The position numbers and the translations under genes were made by a program. From an uncultured Bacteroidota bacterium (GTDB taxonomy: Bacteria; Bacteroidota; Bacteroidia; Flavobacteriales; Flavobacteriaceae), in contig CABYPD010000001.1 in NCBI GenBank assembly GCA_902520835.1, positions 62,001 through 126,000 on the forward strand: a stretch of DNA of 64,000 nucleotides, given 5' to 3'. The notes beneath the pieces are model-generated. The model saw only the letters and a program-made list of their open reading frames with translations. It was not told the origin of the DNA and ran no database searches. This document shows, piece by piece, positions 46,906 to 55,397 of the stretch (positions within the stretch are counted from its first letter, which is position 1; the number at the start of each line of letters is the position of its first letter).

Positions 46906-49743
46906 ATGAAATTCTCACAAAGACATATTGGAATATCTAGTAACGATGAAAAATACATGCTAGAATTTCTGGGAGCTAAGAATATAAATGAACTTATCAA
47001 TAAAACCATTCCTGAGAACATTAGAACTAATAAAGTTCTTGATCTTGAAAAAGAAATGAGTGAATCCCAGTTTCTTGAGCATATTTTTAAACAATCCCAA
47101 AAGAATAAACATTTTAAAAATTTTATTGGATTAGGCTACAATGAATCTGTACTTCCTCCTGTAATCCAAAGAAATATTTTAGAAAATCCAGGGTGGTATA
47201 CCGCATATACACCATATCAAGCTGAAATAGCTCAGGGAAGATTAGAGGCTTTGTTAAATTACCAAACTGTAATTTGTGATTTAACAGGTATGGAAATGGC
47301 AAATGCTTCACTACTAGATGAGGGGACTGCAGCAGCTGAGGCTGTAACAATGATTTTTGCTAATAGAACAAGAGAAAAAATAAAAAATAATTGTAGAAAT
47401 TTTATTGTTTCTAAAGATACTTTTCAGCAAACAATTGATGTAATTGAAACAAGAGCTGAACCACTGGGAATAAAAGTGATTATTGAGGATATTGAAAAAG
47501 TTAAAATTGATAATAGTTTTTTTGGATGTTACGTTCAACTAACTGGAAAGCATGGAAAAATCAATGATTTAAAAACAATTTCTAATAAACTTCAAAACAA
47601 TGATGTAAAGTTAATAGTTGGTGCTGATCTTCTTTCTTTAGCAGTTCTTGAAGAACCTGCATCATCAAACTGTGAAGTGGTTGTTGGTACTTCTCAGAGA
47701 TTCGGAATTCCCTTAGGATTTGGTGGTCCTCATGCTGGTTATTTTGCAACAAAAAAATCTTATAAGAGACACATACCAGGAAGGATTATTGGAGTTTCAA
47801 AAGATAGATTAGGTAACAGAGCCTTGAGAATGGCTTTACAAACCAGAGAACAACATATTAAGAGAGAAAGAGCAACATCAAACATATGTACGGCGCAAGT
47901 TTTATTGGCAGTTATGGCTGGAATGTATGCTGTTTACCATGGTCCAAAAGGAATTAAGTCAATTGCAAAAAAAATAAATGATTTGGCAAATATTTTAAAT
48001 AACAACTTAAAAAATATTGGATTAAATCCTCTGAACAATCAATTCTTTGATACATTACATGTAAATGCTGATAGTAAAAAAGTGAAAAAATTAGCTACTG
48101 AAAATAAATTAAATTTCAATTACGTAAGTAACAGTGAAATTTCAATATCTATTAATGAAGCTACTGAATTAGATGATATCAAGTTAATCTTTGAAATTTT
48201 TTCTAAAGCACATGATCAAAATATTGAATTTGATTCATCTTTAAATGCAAATTCTTCTTTGTTGAAGTTTACAAGAAAATCATCCTTTTTAACTGGAAAA
48301 ATTTTCAACACTCATCACTCAGAAACATCAATGATGAGATATATAAAAAGTCTTGAAAGAAAAGATTTATCTCTAAATCACTCAATGATTTCATTAGGTT
48401 CTTGTACCATGAAGTTAAATGCTGCCGCTGAAATGCTTCCGCTTAGTTGGAAAAAATGGAATAATATTCACCCTTTTGCACCTAATAATCAAGTTAACGG
48501 ATATACTGAGATACTTTTAAAATTAGAAAAGCAATTAAACGAAATAACGGGTTTTTATGCTACTACTTTACAGCCAAACTCTGGAGCTCAAGGCGAGTAT
48601 ACAGGACTCATGTTAATTAGGGCGTATTTCAAAAGCATAAAACAAGAAAATAGAAATATTTGTTTGATTCCCTCCTCTGCTCACGGAACTAATCCTGCCT
48701 CAGCAATCATGGCTGGGATGAAAGTCGTAGTTGTTGGAACTGATAAGTATGGAAATATAAATGAGGAAGAATTAAAACAAAAGGCTGAAGATAACTCTGA
48801 AAATCTAGCTGCATTAATGATAACTTATCCATCAACTCATGGTGTATTTGAATCATCAATTAAAAGAATTACTGACATTATTCATGACAACGGAGGTCAA
48901 GTTTACATGGATGGTGCTAATATGAATGCTCAAGTTGGTTTGACAAACCCATATTTAATTGGTGCTGATGTTTGTCATCTTAATCTGCATAAAACCTTTG
49001 CAATTCCTCACGGAGGAGGAGGTCCTGGAGTTGGGCCTGTTTGTGTCGCTAAACATTTATCAAATTTTTTACCAAATGTCGATAGATCTGATAATAATGA
49101 CTTCTCTATTAAAGCTATTTCCTCAGCTCCTTGGGGATCAGCGATGGCTTGTTTAATTTCATATGGATATATATGTATGATGGGGCCTTACGGATTAAAA
49201 AAAGCTACAGAAATTTCGATTTTAAATGCTAATTATATAAAAAAAAGAATTGAAAAAGATTATAAGATTCTCTATCAGGGTGAAAATGGAACTTCTGCTC
49301 ACGAACTAATAATAGATTGTAGAGAGTTTAAGGATACTCACAATATTGGGGTAATGGACATTGCAAAGAGATTAATTGACTATGGATTTCATGCTCCTAC
49401 CGTTTCATTTCCTGTTCCCGGAACTATGATGATTGAACCTACAGAAAGTGAAAATCTTGCAGAAATCGACAGATTTTGTGATGCTTTGATTTCAATAAAA
49501 GCAGAAATTATTTCTTCGTCAAAAGATGATGACGAAAATGTTTTATTAAATTCACCTCATACAATGGAAATGATTACATCAAATGAGTGGAAAAAAAGCT
49601 ACACTAGAGAATATGCTGCTTACCCTTTGGATTATGTAAGAGAAAACAAATTTTGGCCTTCAGTAACAAGAATTGATGAAGCATTTGGAGATAGAAATTT
49701 AATTTGTACTTGTTCCCCAATAGAAAATTATATTGAAAGCTAA
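46906..49743 (+). CDS. gcvP: Glycine dehydrogenase (glycine cleavage P protein)
   Basis: A 945-residue single-chain PLP enzyme that decarboxylates glycine and transfers the aminomethyl group to the H-protein lipoate. It opens FSQRHIGISSNDEKYMLEFL. The first half (GLGYNESVLPPVIQRNILEN, TPYQAEIAQGRLEALLNYQT) and the catalytic second half are fused. The PLP lysine is in CHLNLHKTFAIPHGGGGPGV. In many bacteria gcvPA and gcvPB are separate; here the chain is fused as in proteobacteria and most flavobacteria. gcvT and gcvH are not in the window. It feeds one-carbon units to the folD-dependent folate pool. Confidence 0.97.
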   Translation: MKFSQRHIGISSNDEKYMLEFLGAKNINELINKTIPENIRTNKVLDLEKEMSESQFLEHIFKQSQKNKHFKNFIGLGYNESVLPPVIQRNILENPGWYTAYTPYQAEIAQGRLEALLNYQTVICDLTGMEMANASLLDEGTAAAEAVTMIFANRTREKIKNNCRNFIVSKDTFQQTIDVIETRAEPLGIKVIIEDIEKVKIDNSFFGCYVQLTGKHGKINDLKTISNKLQNNDVKLIVGADLLSLAVLEEPASSNCEVVVGTSQRFGIPLGFGGPHAGYFATKKSYKRHIPGRIIGVSKDRLGNRALRMALQTREQHIKRERATSNICTAQVLLAVMAGMYAVYHGPKGIKSIAKKINDLANILNNNLKNIGLNPLNNQFFDTLHVNADSKKVKKLATENKLNFNYVSNSEISISINEATELDDIKLIFEIFSKAHDQNIEFDSSLNANSSLLKFTRKSSFLTGKIFNTHHSETSMMRYIKSLERKDLSLNHSMISLGSCTMKLNAAAEMLPLSWKKWNNIHPFAPNNQVNGYTEILLKLEKQLNEITGFYATTLQPNSGAQGEYTGLMLIRAYFKSIKQENRNICLIPSSAHGTNPASAIMAGMKVVVVGTDKYGNINEEELKQKAEDNSENLAALMITYPSTHGVFESSIKRITDIIHDNGGQVYMDGANMNAQVGLTNPYLIGADVCHLNLHKTFAIPHGGGGPGVGPVCVAKHLSNFLPNVDRSDNNDFSIKAISSAPWGSAMACLISYGYICMMGPYGLKKATEISILNANYIKKRIEKDYKILYQGENGTSAHELIIDCREFKDTHNIGVMDIAKRLIDYGFHAPTVSFPVPGTMMIEPTESENLAEIDRFCDALISIKAEIISSSKDDDENVLLNSPHTMEMITSNEWKKSYTREYAAYPLDYVRENKFWPSVTRIDEAFGDRNLICTCSPIENYIES

Positions 49744-49751
49744 TTAATTCA

Positions 49752-49759
49752 TACTTTTA
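49752..49759 (+). promoter_or_regulatory. Candidate -7 element (TACTTTTA) of the KAS III-like/mla unit
   Basis: One mismatch from TAnnTTTG, located 9 bases after the gcvP stop and 13 bases before the next ATG. It would let this three-gene unit be transcribed separately from gcvP. Confidence 0.3.
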
Positions 49760-49772
49760 CTAAAATTTACTT

Positions 49773-50831
49773 ATGTCCATTAAAATCACTGGGACAGGTT
49801 CCTACATTCCAAAAAATATCATTAAGAATAATGAATTCTTAAACAACAATTTTTTTGATAAGGACGGAAATTCTTATGCTAATTCGAATCAAGAAATAAT
49901 TGATAAATTTCAAGCTATTACTGGAATTATTGAAAGAAGATATGCAGATGAAAATCATAACACTTCTGACTTAGCTACATTCGCCGCAGAAAATTCTATT
50001 AAATCAGCAAACATTGATAAGGAAACATTAGATTATATTATTGTTGCACACAATTTTGGTGAAATTGAAGCTAATTCCAATAATTATATTGCTCTTCCAT
50101 CTGTAGCATCACTTGTTAAACATAAGTTGGGTATTGAAAATCCAAATTGCGTAGCATATGATTTAATTTTTGGCTGCCCAGGATGGGTTGAAGGTGTAAT
50201 TCAATCATCCGCATATATTAAGTCTGGTATGGCAAAAAAATGCTTAGTCATTGGTGCTGATACTCTTTCAAGAACAGTTGATTCAAACGATAGAGACTCA
50301 ATGATTTTTGCTGATGGAGCTGGCGCATCAATAATTGAAAAAAGTACAGAAAATGGTGGTATTTTATCACACAAAACTGTTACATACGCAGGAAAAGAAG
50401 CCCTGTATCTTTTTGCTGACAGGTCTTATAATCCTGAATCAAAATCTAATGTTAAACATATTAAAATGAATGGCAGAAAGGTGTATGAATTTGCTATTTC
50501 TACAATACCTAATGCATTAAAAGAATGTTTAGAAGATAGTGGGAAAAAAATTCATGAGATAAAAAAAATATTTTTACACCAAGCAAATGAAAAACTAGAT
50601 GAAGCTGTTTTAAAATACTTTTATAAATTATTTGACATGGAAGTACCTTGTAATATTATGCCAATAAGTGTTGATGTTTTAGGAAATTCTTCAGTTGCTA
50701 CTGTGCCAACTTTATATGATATTGTTTTGAATGAAAATTTTAAAGGACATCATTTAGAAAAAGGTGATATAATTTTATTTGCTAGTGTTGGAGCAGGAAT
50801 GAATATTAACGCAATTACATATCAGGTTTAA
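49773..50831 (+). CDS. 3-oxoacyl-ACP synthase III family protein (FabH-like)
   Basis: A 352-residue thiolase-fold condensing enzyme. The Cys-His-Asn triad is intact: Cys135 in DLIFGCPGWVEG, His269 in FLHQANEKLDEA, and Asn305 in VLGNSSVATVP. The N-terminal half, with an insertion around residues 24-45, differs from housekeeping FabH, so it may be a KAS III paralogue rather than the fatty-acid initiation enzyme. It lies 2 bases before an MlaE-type permease and its ATPase, an arrangement that suggests a lipid-related role. Confidence 0.85.
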   Translation: MSIKITGTGSYIPKNIIKNNEFLNNNFFDKDGNSYANSNQEIIDKFQAITGIIERRYADENHNTSDLATFAAENSIKSANIDKETLDYIIVAHNFGEIEANSNNYIALPSVASLVKHKLGIENPNCVAYDLIFGCPGWVEGVIQSSAYIKSGMAKKCLVIGADTLSRTVDSNDRDSMIFADGAGASIIEKSTENGGILSHKTVTYAGKEALYLFADRSYNPESKSNVKHIKMNGRKVYEFAISTIPNALKECLEDSGKKIHEIKKIFLHQANEKLDEAVLKYFYKLFDMEVPCNIMPISVDVLGNSSVATVPTLYDIVLNENFKGHHLEKGDIILFASVGAGMNINAITYQV

Positions 50832-50833
50832 TC

Positions 50834-51568
50834 ATGAATTATCTTTATGACATTGGAAAATATTTTCTTATGATAAGGATTTCATTTTCTAAATCATGTA
50901 AAAAATCTGTACTTTATAAGCAAATATTTAAAGAAATAAACGATTTAGTTTTGGATTCTATTCCAATTGTTTCAATTCTTTCTTTTTTTATTGGTGGAGT
51001 TGTTGCCATTCAAATGGCATTAAACCTTGAAAGTCCTTTACTTTCTAAAACTCTGATAGGTTTTGCTACTAGACAATCTGTTATTTTAGAATTTGCACCA
51101 ACCTTTATATCTATCATTATGGCTGGTAAAGTTGGGTCATACATAACTTCAAGCATTGGAACAATGAGAGTAACTGAACAAATTGATGCTCTAGAAGTAA
51201 TGGGTATAAACTCATTGAATTATTTAGTTTTTCCAAAAATAATAGCAATGTTACTATACCCTTTTGTTATTACTATATCTATGTTTTTAGGTATAATTGG
51301 TGGATTATTAGCAATGACTTTAACAGGTGTTCCAAGTGAAGCTTATATACAAGGAATTCAAACCGATTTCGATGGATATCATGTCACTTACTCATATGTA
51401 AAAACACTTGTCTTCTCATTTGTACTAGCGACAGTTCCTGCATTTCATGGATATTACATGAAAGGGGGTGCCTTGGATGTCGGCAAAGCTAGCACTCAGT
51501 CTTTTTACTGGACCTCAATTATTATTATACTATTAAATTACATAATTACACAACTACTACTTGCATAA
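50834..51568 (+). CDS. mlaE: MlaE-type ABC transporter permease
   Basis: A 244-residue inner-membrane permease of the MlaE/YrbE family, which moves phospholipids between inner and outer membranes. It has five predicted helices and the family core IVSILSFFIGGVVAIQMALN, APTFISIIMAGKVGSYITSS and GTMRVTEQIDALEVMGINSL. Its last base is the first base of the ATPase start codon, showing tight coupling. The MCE substrate-binding component (MlaD-like) is not in the window. Confidence 0.92.
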   Translation: MNYLYDIGKYFLMIRISFSKSCKKSVLYKQIFKEINDLVLDSIPIVSILSFFIGGVVAIQMALNLESPLLSKTLIGFATRQSVILEFAPTFISIIMAGKVGSYITSSIGTMRVTEQIDALEVMGINSLNYLVFPKIIAMLLYPFVITISMFLGIIGGLLAMTLTGVPSEAYIQGIQTDFDGYHVTYSYVKTLVFSFVLATVPAFHGYYMKGGALDVGKASTQSFYWTSIIIILLNYIITQLLLA

Positions 51569-52311
51569 TGATAGAAGTCAAATCAATATCAAAAAAATTT
51601 GAAAACAATAAAGTTTTGTTTGATATAAACTCTCATTTTGAAAGAGGAAAAACAAATTTGATTATTGGTCAAAGTGGATCCGGTAAGACAGTTTTTTTAA
51701 AATGTCTATTGGGATTATATAATATTGACTCAGGCGAAATCAAATATGATGGAAGATCTTCATTAAAAATGAACGATTTTGAAAAGTTGAATTTAAGACG
51801 AGATATGGGTATGGTATTTCAAGGAAGTGCATTATTTGACTCATTAAATGTTTTACAAAATGTAAGATTTCCACTTGACATGTTAACTGATATTGATAGT
51901 GAAGAAAAAAATGAAAGAGCATTAAAGTTTATAAAAAGAGTAAACTTGGAAGATGCATTAAATAAATTACCATCTGAACTTTCAGGTGGTATGCAAAAAA
52001 GAGTTGCAATAGCTAGGGCTGTAGTTATGAACCCAAAATATCTTTTTTGCGATGAACCAAACTCAGGACTTGATCCAAAAACAGCTATTGTAATTGATAA
52101 ATTAATTCATGAAATAACTGCTGAATACCAAATAACTACCGTGATTAACTCTCATGATATGAATTCTGTTATTGAAATTGGTGAAAATATAGTTTTTCTA
52201 AAGGATGGTATTAAAATCTGGCAAGGAACAAATAAAGAGATTCTAAATTCAGGAAATAAAGAGGTTAATGACTTTGTATATTCTTCTGAATTAGTAAAAA
52301 AATTAAAATAA
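51568..52311 (+). CDS. mlaF: MlaF-type ABC transporter ATPase
   Basis: A 247-residue ATPase pairing with the upstream MlaE-like permease. It has Walker A GQSGSGKTVFLK, the Q-loop MVFQGSALFDSL typical of MlaF, signature LSGGMQKRVAIARA, Walker B YLFCDEPNSGLDP and the switch NSHDM. It converges with the DUF389 gene after 2 bases. Confidence 0.93.
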   Translation: MIEVKSISKKFENNKVLFDINSHFERGKTNLIIGQSGSGKTVFLKCLLGLYNIDSGEIKYDGRSSLKMNDFEKLNLRRDMGMVFQGSALFDSLNVLQNVRFPLDMLTDIDSEEKNERALKFIKRVNLEDALNKLPSELSGGMQKRVAIARAVVMNPKYLFCDEPNSGLDPKTAIVIDKLIHEITAEYQITTVINSHDMNSVIEIGENIVFLKDGIKIWQGTNKEILNSGNKEVNDFVYSSELVKKLK

Positions 52312-52313
52312 AT

Positions 52314-53723
52314 TTAATTATTCTCGATAATAAAGTTTTTACTATCAATTTGAAACTCCAACCATCTTCTAATACTTAAATTAAGTTTCTCAGTTTCATT
52401 TTTTGATAAAATAGAATCCCAAATCACACTAACAACTAAAATTTTTTTTGTTGAGTTAAAATCAGTTCTAATTTTTTCAGATATTTCAAATTGTTTTAAA
52501 TCTGGATAAATTAAACTAGCTTCTTTTGCAATTTCATTAAAAATCAATTTTTCACGACTCAACTCTTTCAATTCTTCAATTTCTTTTGAAAGTTCAACTA
52601 ATTGTAAATTCTTTTCGACTAATTCAATTGAATCTCTCAATCTAAGCTCTTTAATGAAAGAGTTTGAATTTTTATCTAGTTCTAGCTGATTAAAAACTAA
52701 TGTAGAATTCTCTAATGATTTATAATTTTTAAGTTTACTTTTTAGTATAGAAATTACCTCCTCTGAAATTGGTTTCTGACCATAATTATTTAATATTATT
52801 TCTTGATTTTCATAATTACTCTCTGCACTTTCAATTAAATATTTATAATTCTCTAAGCCGACTAATTCATCAATTAAAAATGATTCAGCTTGTTTTTCGA
52901 AACTAACTTTTTTAACAGTGTTCAAAAAAGTTAATAATGGCAAAATCATTACAATAAGTGATATTAAAGTCAATATTCGACTTACTAATTTTCTATTTGA
53001 TGAATTAGTATAATTTAATAATGGGAATTTTAAGACCTTTAAAACCAAATAAGTTGCAACAATAATATACATGGAATTTATAGTAAATAGGTACATTGCT
53101 TTTCCAGCGCTTGTAAAATCATATATAGCAAGATAAAATCCTGCTGTACATAAAGGAGGCATTAGAGCTGTTGCAATAGCAACTCCAAAAATTGCTGTAC
53201 TAATATTTTCTTTTTTTGTTTTGGCTATAATTAATGCCAGTCCACCGAAGAATGCAATCAAAACATCTCTAATATCAAATTCAGTTCTTGTTAAAAGCTC
53301 TGACGACTCATCTTTAATAGGAAATATTAAGAAGAAAATGAATGCAGTTAAAACACTTATTGACACCATTGCTATAAAATTCATTGAGGAATTTCTCAAA
53401 GTATTAAGATCATTTGTTGCAATTGAAAAACCTAAACCTAAAATTGGTCCCATTAGAGGAGAAATAAGCATTGCTCCAATGACAACTGCTGTTGAATCAG
53501 CATTCAGCCCAACTGATGCAATCAAGATAGAACACACAAGAATCCATGATGTTGTTCCTATCATGGAAATATCCCTCTTTATTGAGTTTACAACTAGGTT
53601 TTTATCAACATCATTTTTGAAATTGAATACCTTTTTTGTAAAAAGAAATAATGCATTGAATAAGCCCGATGCATTTTTTTTAATTTCTTCTGAATTATCA
53701 TTAAAATCAAACTTTGTTTCCAC
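52314..53723 (-). CDS. DUF389 (TIGR00341-like) membrane protein of unknown function
   Basis: A 469-residue inner-membrane protein. The conserved DUF389 core is present: TTSWILVCSILIASVGLNAD, STAVVIGAMLISPLMGPILG and IATALMPPLCTAGFYLAIY, with about six helices between residues 50 and 270. The C-terminal ~190 residues are soluble and helical, with charge-rich stretches (for example LRDSIELVEKNLQLVELSKE) that may form a coiled coil. The function of the family is not established. The start is GTG at 53723, sharing one base with the TAG stop of the cytidylyltransferase-like gene, so it is the last member of a tightly coupled cluster. Confidence 0.88.
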   Translation of the reverse strand: METKFDFNDNSEEIKKNASGLFNALFLFTKKVFNFKNDVDKNLVVNSIKRDISMIGTTSWILVCSILIASVGLNADSTAVVIGAMLISPLMGPILGLGFSIATNDLNTLRNSSMNFIAMVSISVLTAFIFFLIFPIKDESSELLTRTEFDIRDVLIAFFGGLALIIAKTKKENISTAIFGVAIATALMPPLCTAGFYLAIYDFTSAGKAMYLFTINSMYIIVATYLVLKVLKFPLLNYTNSSNRKLVSRILTLISLIVMILPLLTFLNTVKKVSFEKQAESFLIDELVGLENYKYLIESAESNYENQEIILNNYGQKPISEEVISILKSKLKNYKSLENSTLVFNQLELDKNSNSFIKELRLRDSIELVEKNLQLVELSKEIEELKELSREKLIFNEIAKEASLIYPDLKQFEISEKIRTDFNSTKKILVVSVIWDSILSKNETEKLNLSIRRWLEFQIDSKNFIIENN

Positions 53724-54130
53724 TACTTTATTTCTTTAAGTCCAGTAAGATCTGAGGAACTTCTTATTTTTTCACCCAATCCGTCGATAATTTGAATATT
53801 ATACTTTTTACAAATTGCAGATTCTGGAATTTCATAATTTTTTCTATCACCACCATTTGCGAAAATATCTGGCTTTAATAGTTCGAGTGATTTACATACT
53901 GTTTTGTCATGATCAACAGAAAGAAAGACTTCATCAACATCTTTTAAACTTGAAGTAATTATAACTCTATCTTTTTCATCCATAAATGGTTTGCCTTTTT
54001 TTAAAACACATTGATGATTATTATTTACAATAACAATTAATTTGTCTCCTAGCTTTCTTGCCTCTGTTATGTACTCTAAATGTCCAACATGAATTGGATC
54101 AAAATAACCACTAATTGCTACTGTTTTCAT
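53723..54130 (-). CDS. Cytidylyltransferase-like nucleotidyltransferase
   Basis: A 135-residue HxGH nucleotidyltransferase. The nucleotide-binding motif is GYFDPIHVGHLEYI (HVGH at residues 14-17), GGDRKN follows near residue 96, and KIRSSSDL occupies the position of the family's ISSS-type motif. Size and motifs resemble glycerol-3-phosphate cytidylyltransferase (TagD) and the RfaE C-terminal domain, so it probably activates a sugar- or polyol-phosphate with CTP or ATP. The substrate cannot be settled from sequence. It overlaps the SprT-like gene by 20 bases. Confidence 0.85.
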   Translation of the reverse strand: MKTVAISGYFDPIHVGHLEYITEARKLGDKLIVIVNNNHQCVLKKGKPFMDEKDRVIITSSLKDVDEVFLSVDHDKTVCKSLELLKPDIFANGGDRKNYEIPESAICKKYNIQIIDGLGEKIRSSSDLTGLKEIK

Positions 54131-54719
54131 CTATTTTAATTTTTGCATTTCCTAAAAAAAGATATTTTTTTTTGTTAAGTAAATTTTCACAAAGATACCT
54201 TTTTCTTCTTTTTTTGATTTTTAGAAATCTATTTCCATCACCATAAAAAAATATTTTCCCATCCTTGACTTGATCTAAATAAAAATACTTTTGTCTTGAA
54301 TTGTCATATTTATCTAAAACTTTAGATAATTCTAAATCATAAGAAAAAGTTGATTTAGGGTTTTCCATATGTTTAGATAAACATTTTAATAAATCATTTG
54401 GGAAAACTGATTTGTCTAAAAGAGGGTTAAGAAGCTGTTTAAATTTATTTTTCCAGAGTTCCCCATGTGGTTTAGCCTTGTAGTATTTAATTGTCACAAA
54501 ATAATGTGCTAATTCGTGAATGAGGGTGAGTATAAAACGATACTTGTTATAAAATCTATTTATTGTTATAATATAATTACCATTTATTGTTCTTTTAAAA
54601 TCACCATGCTTAGATCTCCTTACTTTTACTATTTTAAACTGAATATTCTCTTTTTCAATTAATGAACTTACATAGTTAATTGATTTAGCGGGGATAAATT
54701 CTTCTAGACTTGAAATCAT
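54111..54719 (-). CDS. SprT-like zinc metalloprotease domain protein
   Basis: A 202-residue protein with the HExxH zinc motif LTLIHELAHYFVT (His68, Glu69, His72). Upstream lies the RRSKHGDFKRTINGNYIITI pattern of SprT domains. The C-terminal half is basic and includes a C-residue-poor beta region (LKIKKRRKRYLCENLLNKKK), where SprT proteins often carry a zinc ribbon; no four-Cys ribbon is visible. Its biological role is unknown. It overlaps the SDR gene by 4 bases (ATGA) and the cytidylyltransferase by 20 bases. Confidence 0.85.
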   Translation of the reverse strand: MISSLEEFIPAKSINYVSSLIEKENIQFKIVKVRRSKHGDFKRTINGNYIITINRFYNKYRFILTLIHELAHYFVTIKYYKAKPHGELWKNKFKQLLNPLLDKSVFPNDLLKCLSKHMENPKSTFSYDLELSKVLDKYDNSRQKYFYLDQVKDGKIFFYGDGNRFLKIKKRRKRYLCENLLNKKKYLFLGNAKIKIDENSSN

Positions 54720-55393
54720 GGATTTGAAATCGAAACGGGAATGATTTTTCCATTAAACATAATTGGATTAGAAGTTGAAAAACTGTAAATAAAATTCGCC
54801 ATATCCTCAGGTTTAGTTAATGCTTTATAGTCTGGAAAGGCAAGTTCTAACATAGGGGTTTGGACTGCTCCCAAGCATAAAGAATTGATATATGGTCCAT
54901 TTTTAAACTCAACAGCCAGTACTTCAGTTAGTATATTTAATGCACCTTTACTTGAGGAATATGAGCTCAAACCAGGATATTTTGAACTTCCATTGATACC
55001 ACCTACACTACTAATATTTACAATGTGACTATTTTCATGAAAAAATGGTAGTAACGACTTTATCAAGTTAACCACTCCAAATAAATTTACATCATAAATC
55101 GATCTAAATTCTGAATCAGAAAAATCACTGAATGGTTTGCTTATTAGTTTACCTGCGTTATTTATAAGTATATCAATATTTAAGTGCTTTGATTTAAGTA
55201 GTTCTATTAATGAATTAATATCATCATTATTAGTAATATCAAAATTTATGTGATTAACATTTTCAGAACACGAAGTAGTGATAGGTAGATTATTTCTTGA
55301 AAGAGAAATCACGCAATACCCGTTCAAATCAAACGTCTTGACCAGATCTAATCCGATCCCTGAACTAGTCCCTGTAATTATAACCGTTTTCAT
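54716..55393 (-). CDS. Short-chain dehydrogenase/reductase
   Basis: A 225-residue SDR oxidoreductase. It has the cofactor loop TGTSSGIG, ILINNAGKL, the catalytic Ser in VNISSVGGI and the YSSSKGAL motif with the catalytic Tyr and Lys. The Rossmann start IITGTSSGIGLDLVKTF suggests NADP preference, but this is not decisive. The substrate is unknown. It lies 4 bases after the pyruvate dehydrogenase E2 stop and overlaps the SprT-like gene, so it may be transcribed with both. Confidence 0.88.
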   Translation of the reverse strand: MKTVIITGTSSGIGLDLVKTFDLNGYCVISLSRNNLPITTSCSENVNHINFDITNNDDINSLIELLKSKHLNIDILINNAGKLISKPFSDFSDSEFRSIYDVNLFGVVNLIKSLLPFFHENSHIVNISSVGGINGSSKYPGLSSYSSSKGALNILTEVLAVEFKNGPYINSLCLGAVQTPMLELAFPDYKALTKPEDMANFIYSFSTSNPIMFNGKIIPVSISNP

Positions 55394-55397
55394 TAAT

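Noticed and set aside
52314-53723. Ion channel or transporter assignment for the DUF389 protein
   Set aside because: The family is membrane-embedded but has no established function, so a specific role would be guesswork.
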